Of a DNA stretch of 64,000 nt, positions 57,960 through 64,000 are shown in pieces (position 1 is the first letter of the stretch; each line of letters begins with the position of its first letter). The stretch is from contig MNCI01022534.1 of the NCBI GenBank assembly GCA_015680685.1, forward strand, positions 66,703 through 130,702, written 5' to 3'. The notes beneath the pieces were generated by a model. The model saw only the letters and a program-made list of their open reading frames with translations. It did no database searches and was not told the DNA's origin. The stretch is from Gnetum montanum (lineage: Eukaryota; Streptophyta; Gnetopsida; Gnetales; Gnetaceae). The translations under genes and the position numbers were made by a program.

Positions 57960-59575
57960 TTGAGCCTATGTGTCCTAGTAATGATCTTCTCTATGAAACA
58001 CTACAAAAATTTGCATGTTATAGCTAATCTTCATCATGTAGATTTCACTCCATGAAACTTGAGATAATCCTTCATCATAAATGTGAAGATTGTAAACCAT
58101 AGTGGACAATTTCGAATACTTTATACTTTTGATGTTGAAAAATGCCTTATAAGTGGTCCATGGTTTATTTCCCAACTAAACAATGTCACCTAGTATCTAT
58201 ATTTGGGTTTGGGCGGGGGGTGTTGGGTGGAGTAATCAAAATACCTTTTGGAATGCGAAAAAGGCAATTTCATGAGTTCTATGAAGGCTATACACTTTTC
58301 TACGCTAGAAGCACATGTAGGGGGGTAAATCTCACCTACCCACAACATGGAAGTGCGGGAGTTTTGGATACTTTCCTCCTTCAGCATGGAGACCACATCC
58401 ATAGCCTAGAAACCTTTTCCCCTCAGTGTGGAAGTTTTTCCCCCAATGTGGAGTCTTCACCCCTAGCATTGAAAATTTCATCCCTTAGTGTGAAGCCATA
58501 CTAGCTAGATTTCAACACTTCATGCATATCAACATTGACCAACCACTTCAACAAGCATGGTGGAGAGCTCAACATGGAAGACTCATCTCTAGCCTGGAAG
58601 GTGTGCCTCAAGTACTATTTATAGTAAATGAAATGGCCATGGGGGGAAGCACTTACTATGTATAGTAACCCCAAAATTTGGGCATCCATCTCACCTAAAT
58701 TTGGAAGCCAATTTGCAGCCATTTTACAACCCCATTCATGGCTCAAAGAACCTATAAAATCCAAACTCAAACACCATTTATAGATGAAGCACTTTACATT
58801 GTTAAGCGATCTTGCATGGTTTAGCAACAATTGGCATACATACACTTTTACACACAAAATTGTTTATAATTCCACACTTGGGACATTATCCGGCACTCAA
58901 GAGCTCTTGTAAGTTTCCATAATTGCATTCTCTTAGACCCCATCATGGAAGCCTTATAGCCTTAAAACTTGTAAACTTTTGGTGTCAAAGCTGCATTTCT
59001 AGGGCTCCCAATCCCTAACATGGAGTAATCTGGTAGCCAAATTTCTCATTTTTCTCACCCCCTAGTAGTAACCCAACTTCTAGATCCAAGGTTGCAGCAA
59101 AGAAGGTTTGAGAGCATCAAAGTCACTTAGAATGTGAATCTTGGAATAGATCACATCAACTTCAATGGGCTTTGAACATTTACATAAGCAAACCCTATTT
59201 TTGCTCATCCAGGCATCATTTGTACACATTTCTCTAACTTACACTTTATTCTTTCTTAATAAATTTTTAAGTTTTATATTTTTTGTATGAAATATATTTA
59301 TTTATTATCTATGCATCATTTCAGATTTGCTATCATTTTTACTTTCCATTTCATTTTATTACCATGCTTTACATCTCCTAAGTCCTTGGTTGATCTACTA
59401 GACTAGCCAGGGTATCTAGAATCCTATTTTTCTCATAGAGGTCTTGGGAACTTGTGGGTTGAGGAATTGCTACACTAAAAATCATCAATTTTTTCAACGA
59501 TTGAGGTTCTCAATCACATATTTTTTCTTAGCACTAAAAGGAGGGCCTCTACCCAAATTCTATGACTAGATTTGT
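57960..59575 (+). repeat. Family F LTR-like promoter block, copy 2
   Basis: Inverted relative to 16975-18323 and alignable along most of its length, including the ~22-bp repeat cluster (58390-58500), CTATTTATAGTAAATG near 58612, CCTATAAAATCC at ~58750 as TATA, and the tail GGAGGGCCTCTACCCAAATTC (59535-59555). Interior-like sequence lies on both sides. Terminal dinucleotides and a PBS were not identified. Confidence 0.5.
58390..58500. repeat. ~22-bp tandem repeats, inverted copy
   Basis: CCTCAGTGTGGAAGTTTTTC, CCCCAATGTGGAGTCTTCAC and CCCTTAGTGTGAAGCC. Reverse complement of the cluster at 17770-17960. Confidence 0.6.
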
Positions 59576-60408
59576 TCTTTTCATTGCCATTTGCAAGTTT
59601 TTCCTTGATTTTTTCCAAAACCTTCAAATCTACCTCACAATCAATGTCATAGTTCATCCCCCTTTGCTACCAAAACCCAACATGGGAGTGGCAGGTGTAA
59701 CGACAGAAAATGTCGGCAGCTGGAAATACCGACAGATATTCCAGCGTACACAGTTTTAGCCACGGATCCGCGTGAGGGCAATGCTGGAAAAATGAATCCG
59801 CAGCGCCCTGAACGGTCTTGTCGATCAGACAGGGACTTACAGGTCAGTAAAACAATGCAAAGTGCGTAAAAAGAAAGCGATCTGATTTGAGGGACCGTAA
59901 AACAAAGGGAAAGCGATGTGATCGGATTGCGACGGCGATAATGCTAAACACGATGAAAAGAGGCTAGCAAAAGAGAAACACGTAGCTTCAAGATCCGCGC
60001 TTTGACTTACAAATGTATATTTCGAGTGAGAAATTACACTGGGGAATCCCCGATTACAGGATGTGAAACAAGCACAAAACAACAAGCAAAACGGTCTGAA
60101 CAGAAGTTCGATCTACCTCGTGGGCTAAGCTGAGATGCAAGGCAGGCCAAGCTTCGACGTCTACCGATCAACTGTATCTGATCGATAAAGTCTCTTCAGC
60201 AGAAAGATTGCTCCTGTCACCGGTGCTCAAATCTGTACTCTGCTTCGGCTGTAAGGTGATGATGTCCCCGATTGCCAAAGCGCTGTTCTCTGTATTTCTG
60301 CTCCAAAGTGCTAAGTGCTCTGGTGCTCAGAAATATGCTTTTCTGCTTCTCTGAGTTTTTTTTGCTAACCCGAATTTTTGCCAACCCCTGTATCTTTGTT
60401 AACTGGGG

Positions 60409-60416
60409 TATTTATA
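60409..60416 (-). promoter_or_regulatory. TATA box in element G LTR
   Basis: TATAAATA on the minus strand within GGCCTATAAATACCCC, downstream of the U3 repeats. Confidence 0.65.
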
Positions 60417-60593
60417 GGCCGCGACACTTCGCGGAGAAGGCGCAACCTTGATGATGTGGGTTCCGGATATTGCGGGCTCTGCTGGCATGATCTTTTAAGT
60501 CAGACTGTGACTACGCACAACACGCTTGTTTGAGTGTTGTGCGTGTGAGAAGTAAGCAAGTGTTGAGCATGCTTTAATTGTTTTCAGGCTGGA

Positions 60594-61075
60594 TTACACT
60601 CATTCGCGTTGCGTTGTGTATATGAGCGTAATCTGGTAAAAATAATAAGCTCAGAGTTGCTTTACGTTCACTACGCAATTGCGCGTAATGAAGCATAGGC
60701 AATGCACAATTTTACGCTCATTACGCAGTTGTGCGTGTCAGAGCGTAAAACGATGTGTAAATTACGCTCACTACATAGCTATGCGCGATAAAGCGTAAGC
60801 AATGTACAACTTACGCTCACCACGTGGCCGTGCGTGACGAAGCGTAAGTAATGTATGCCTTACGCTCACTACGCAGCTGCACGTATGAAGCGTAAAACGA
60901 TGAGCAACTTGAATGATAACATACGCAATGATATGCACCGCTGCGTATCAAGCGTAAAAACAAGTTATGCATGCGCCGGGAGGAAAAGCGTCAACCTGTT
61001 GCGCTTCTTTAGACTCTACCTTCAACTGTCTTGGAGCTTATTACGCTTATTTCGCTTCCGTGTGTAATAGAGCGT
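60594..61075 (-). repeat. ~50-bp dyad repeats in U3 of element G
   Basis: Units begin TTACGCTCACTACGCAGCTG-like and end GCGTAAGCAATGTACAAC-like near 60662, 60712, 60763, 60812 and 60861, with looser copies on both sides. Each has nested dyads: outer TTACGCT/AGCGTAA and inner TACGCA/TGCGTA. GC- and CpG-rich compared with the rest of the window. Confidence 0.8.
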
Positions 61076-61164
61076 AAACTTGTCTTAGAACGAAGGTGGA
61101 ATGCGCTCTTGCTTGAATTGCGAACCTTTGCCTGAGGCCGACCCGTAATTTTCACGGTGTTTCA

Positions 61165-61178
61165 ATGGCCCCTCTTTG
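61165..61178 (-). promoter_or_regulatory. Polypurine tract of element G
   Basis: Minus strand CAAAGAGGGGCCAT directly before the LTR start TGAAACACCG. Confidence 0.7.
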
Positions 61179-62529
61179 TTGATGGTTAGAGGACGTGCCT
61201 GAAGGACGTCGACAAAGAATGCGAAACACCGGATTGGTAGAAGCAAGAACAGCAGTCATCCATGGCTACTCAAGCATTGCTCTGTCTACGTGAACGAGAT
61301 TGGCGGGTATAGGAGATAAAGGGATGCAATTGGAAACCAGTTCGGAGAGGACGCAAACTATGTGTTTATTCATGTCAACAGGAATGCTTTCAAAAGAGCG
61401 TAGCATGTCAATCTGAGATGTCTCTGTTACAAATTGTAGTAGGAATGCGTGCGAAAGGAGTGTTGCGCGTCACTTTCTGCGATCTCTCTGCTAGCGTGTA
61501 TGGAAAATGAAGGCATGCGTATATGGATGTTGCGTATGGGAATTGGGTGGTGGGGAGGAGGGAAACAAGAGATAGGTGTAAGACTGTGTTGGGCAAACCT
61601 AAGTAGCCGTTTCAACCCGCTATTGTACTTCACCACTCAGATCGACGCACCTTTGAATGACGTCCTCTGAGATAAGCAGCCTGTAACCACAAAAGAAAAC
61701 AGGGAACACCATTGAAAGGTGAGGTTCTTGGGACCAATGCTGTCTGATGTTAACCAGAGCCAACGGACTGTAAATGTTGAGCTGGAGCACTTGGGCGGAG
61801 CTGCCAATTCTGATGATTCAGCACTGCATACCTTCGCCAAAAGGCATCAGACGTAGTGCAGCTCACTGGTTGCACCGGGAACCGGCCAGATGAATCTGAG
61901 AAGCTGGCGTCCGATAGCGATGATTGGCGGAGACTCCTGGGGCCAGACCAACGAGGATTTCGTTGGGGCTCCGACTAACGAGGCTAAACTCCCAGAGCTG
62001 CTATCACTGCGGCGGGTGCGATGGCGACATCTCCGAGGGATCAGTAAGATGCCGATGAGGTGGCGATACTGGGACTGTCTCAGTACCCCACCCCGTCTGC
62101 TGTGCAACAGTACAGGAGTGATCACGCTTGCTTGAACATGGTGGCGATCTGTACATCCCAGTTCTAAGGCTTGGAAGACTGCCGTTACTGGTTTTAAGTC
62201 TCAGCAGACCATGGTCCCAGTTTAGAGTCCGGGCAGACCGAAAGGTGCTAGTTTTACATCATAGCGGACGGTGGTAAGGCTGGTTTATGGTCTCAGCAGA
62301 TCGTGCTGTGGATGTCAGTTTTATGTCATGACCCAGGGATAAATCTGTGCTGATTTTACATCTCAGCAGACGGCTACTTACCTGTTCCAGTTTAGCGTCG
62401 TGGCGGACGCGTGCAAAAGATGCCAGTTTTTCGTCTTGGCGGACCTGTACAACTTTGCCAGTTTTACGTCATAGCGGACGATTACTGCCATACCTGCTGT
62501 CAACACCGTAGATGCAGCTATATGAAATA
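61179..62529 (-). other. 3' spacer of element G
   Basis: Non-coding region between integrase and PPT. Short minus-strand frames at 61637-61840 and 61847-62125 are Ser/Arg-rich and unrecognised. The part nearest integrase (62190-62500) is a minisatellite. Confidence 0.55.
62190..62500. repeat. ~35-bp minisatellite in element G spacer
   Basis: Nine units around GCCAGTTTTACGTCATAGCG followed by GACG, with TCTCAGCAGAC variants, near 62197, 62221, 62250, 62284, 62317, 62353, 62390, 62425 and 62460. It is the best-preserved version of the motif in family F (1490, 10993 and 16195). Confidence 0.85.
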
Positions 62530-64000
62530 CTACTTTAAGTATACATGATTCACAGGATTTTCTAACTCGTTGTCATTGGCGTCTGCTAATCTGAACGCTC
62601 CATTGCCGTATGTGTCAATAACCAAGAAAGGGCCTTCCCAGTTTGCAGAGAAATTGCCTACTGGTTCACGCACAGCCTTGAGAATCATGTCTCCTTGTTT
62701 GATCAGACGCTGCTGAAGATTATTATGATGCTTTTGTCTCTGTTTATCCTGATATTTCTCAATTGCTTCAAGAGCCTGTATCCGCTTCCCTTCCAAGGAC
62801 TCCAAATCCATTATCCGAGCCTCGGTGTGTTGAGCCTCATTTATAATGGTGGAGAGGACCATTCTCAGAGAGGGAATTTGCAATTCAAGAGGTAGCACAA
62901 CCTCAGATCCGTAAACTAGGCTATAGGGCGTACTGCCTGTAGCTGTTCTACACGTAGTACGATATGCCCATAGCACGTAGAGGATCTGTTCATGCCACCG
63001 CCTTTTGTTGCCGTTGAGCATTTTCTTGAGCAAAATGATGATTATCTTGTTCGATGCTTTAGCTTGACCATTTTCCTGTGGGTAATAAGGAGAGGAAAAA
63101 GATTGCCTGATGCCTAGGTTGTCACAGAAGGATTTGGTATCCGTGCTACTAAATTGTGGCCCATTGTTGGTCACAATAGTCATTGCGAGGCCAAATCGGG
63201 TTACAATATTGTCCAAGATAAAATGGCAAACCTGTTGGGATGTGATTTTCCGCAGGGGAACAGCTTCTACCCACTTCGTAAAATACTCAGTCGCGGTAAT
63301 AATGCAGCTATGTCCTGCGGAAGATTTTGGCGCGATGGGTCCTATAATGTCCAGTCCCCATCGTTGGAATGGCCACGTTATCTGTGTCGAGTGCAATTCT
63401 GTGGGTGACACGTGGATGAGGTTTGCGTGACGTTGACACGTGTCACAGGTCTTGACCTTTGTCAAGCAATCTCTTTCCATGCGTGGCCAGTAGTACCCTA
63501 GACGAAGGATTTTTAGGGCCATAGCTCGTGGTGCTACGTGGCCACCGCACAGTCCCTCGTGAATCTCGCTGACTATGTGCTGTGCTTGGTCTGTGTTAAC
63601 GCAGGTAAGCAATACGCCATCAAAGGAGCGTCTATAGAGAGTGTTGTCTCCGATGATGACGTAGTGTTTAGCCCGCTTTCGGATTGCGTCTTTCTGTGCG
63701 CACGTTAATGCAGTTGGTAGTTCACCTTGTAAAAGATAAGATTTGATATGATCGTACCATTCAGGCGTGCTCGCCTCGGTGAGAGAGGAGATGTGCGCCA
63801 TCTGAATGATAGGTTCTGCGCAGTCTGTAATCAATGCAGGGTAGGTGTTAAGCAGGTGTGAAGGCACGTGTAAAGCCAAGGTGGCCAGTGCATCGGCCAG
63901 CGTGTTGTCAGTCCTCGGGACATGTTGGGCGTCGAAGGTCGTAAATCTCCTCAGAAGATCTTTAGCCTGATCGCAGTAGGGCTGCAAATGTACAGCCTTG
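62530..64000 (-). CDS. Element G pol: RNase H C-terminus and integrase (catalytically altered)
   Basis: Open from the window edge (reading KAVHLQPYCDQ) to a stop at 62530; the true start is outside. Numbering from the residue at 63987: RNase H end VPRTDNTLADALATLA (23-38), integrase zinc finger His143, His150, Cys181 and Cys184, catalytic core GLDIIGPI with Asp213. The second acid is Asn274 (IVTNNGPQF) and the third is Lys310 (NGQAKASNK), exactly 35 residues later. The C-terminal domain (NWEGPFLVIDTYGNGAFRLA, 449-468) ends at HVYLK with no chromodomain. The HEGLCGGH finger and GPF.V-type C-terminus fit the Tat side of Ty3/gypsy (inference). The protein can be translated but should not integrate DNA. 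Confidence 0.92.
   Translation of the reverse strand, partial: KAVHLQPYCDQAKDLLRRFTTFDAQHVPRTDNTLADALATLALHVPSHLLNTYPALITDCAEPIIQMAHISSLTEASTPEWYDHIKSYLLQGELPTALTCAQKDAIRKRAKHYVIIGDNTLYRRSFDGVLLTCVNTDQAQHIVSEIHEGLCGGHVAPRAMALKILRLGYYWPRMERDCLTKVKTCDTCQRHANLIHVSPTELHSTQITWPFQRWGLDIIGPIAPKSSAGHSCIITATEYFTKWVEAVPLRKITSQQVCHFILDNIVTRFGLAMTIVTNNGPQFSSTDTKSFCDNLGIRQSFSSPYYPQENGQAKASNKIIIILLKKMLNGNKRRWHEQILYVLWAYRTTCRTATGSTPYSLVYGSEVVLPLELQIPSLRMVLSTIINEAQHTEARIMDLESLEGKRIQALEAIEKYQDKQRQKHHNNLQQRLIKQGDMILKAVREPVGNFSANWEGPFLVIDTYGNGAFRLADANDNELENPVNHVYLK

Larger units (their letters stand above)
59696..61164 (-). repeat. Element G 3' LTR
   Basis: TGTAACGACAG...GTGTTTCA on the plus strand (TG...CA). 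The boundary is set by the adjoining PPT and by TATAAATA on the minus strand at 60409-60416. U3 contains ~50-bp palindromic repeats at 60594-61075. The second LTR is outside the window, so the ends are inferred. Confidence 0.75.
59696..64000 (-). mobile_element. Element G: gypsy element, 3' part (runs off the window)
   Basis: More GC-rich than everything to its left except K. In minus sense: RNase H end and integrase (62530-64000), a spacer with minisatellite, PPT (61165-61178) and a 1469-bp 3' LTR (59696-61164). The 5' half lies beyond the window, so the target duplication (expected GCAGG, 59691-59695) cannot be checked. The uninterrupted ~490-codon frame indicates a younger insertion than A-F. 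Confidence 0.88.

Noticed and set aside
1-64000. Host genes, tRNA or rRNA
   Set aside because: No multi-exon host protein pattern, tRNA cloverleaf or rRNA-like stretch was recognised. tRNA-complementary pieces are only the PBS sites.

Overview
The window looks like plant nuclear DNA made almost entirely of nested, decayed LTR retrotransposons. I found no credible host gene, tRNA, rRNA or CRISPR array. The mix of Athila/Tat-like Ty3/gypsy and SIRE/Maximus-like Ty1/copia families, the stacking of old insertions, and nonsense mutations of the C-to-T/G-to-A type fit a large, heavily methylated seed-plant genome, probably a gymnosperm. The species cannot be fixed from the sequence.

Layout. 1-1256: minus-strand Ty3/gypsy reverse transcriptase remnant. 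1250-18323: an old gypsy spacer (family F) full of tandem repeats: a ~185-bp hairpin-bearing unit, a ~140-bp unit and a ~33-bp minisatellite. It ends in a gag fragment and an LTR-like promoter block. Element A (3897-10920, TSD AAGGC) is inserted in it: two LTRs, PBS, PPT, gag and protease, but pol deleted. 18324-24150: element E, a gag-only SIRE-like copia element with an internal-LTR-internal-LTR structure. 24151-28994: remnant I, an LTR end, a PPT and a long unidentified coding-like tract. It is split by K, a GC-rich retroposed insert (24831-26232). 28995-35142: element D, a SIRE-like copia with pol (TSD TATAG). 35143-39059 and 51483-53330: element C, an old Athila-like element split by element B (39065-51477, TSD ATAGT). 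B carries a gag-pol whose RT is interrupted by J (44605-47220), a probable 2.6-kb solo LTR. 53331-59695: family F again on the plus strand, with a gag pseudogene from 55306 and an LTR-like block. 59696-64000: element G, a younger, more GC-rich minus-strand gypsy with a 3' LTR, repeat-rich spacer and open RNase H-integrase frame.

How the parts relate. A and B are one family with complementary deletions (A lacks pol, B lacks part of gag). D and E are related copia families, one keeping pol and the other keeping gag. LTRs of A, B, C and G, and those of D/E, carry short palindrome arrays between the U3 end and the TATA box. The palindrome differs between families while its position is kept. Every coding region examined carries at least one inactivating lesion, including the long open integrase frame of G, which lacks two catalytic acids.
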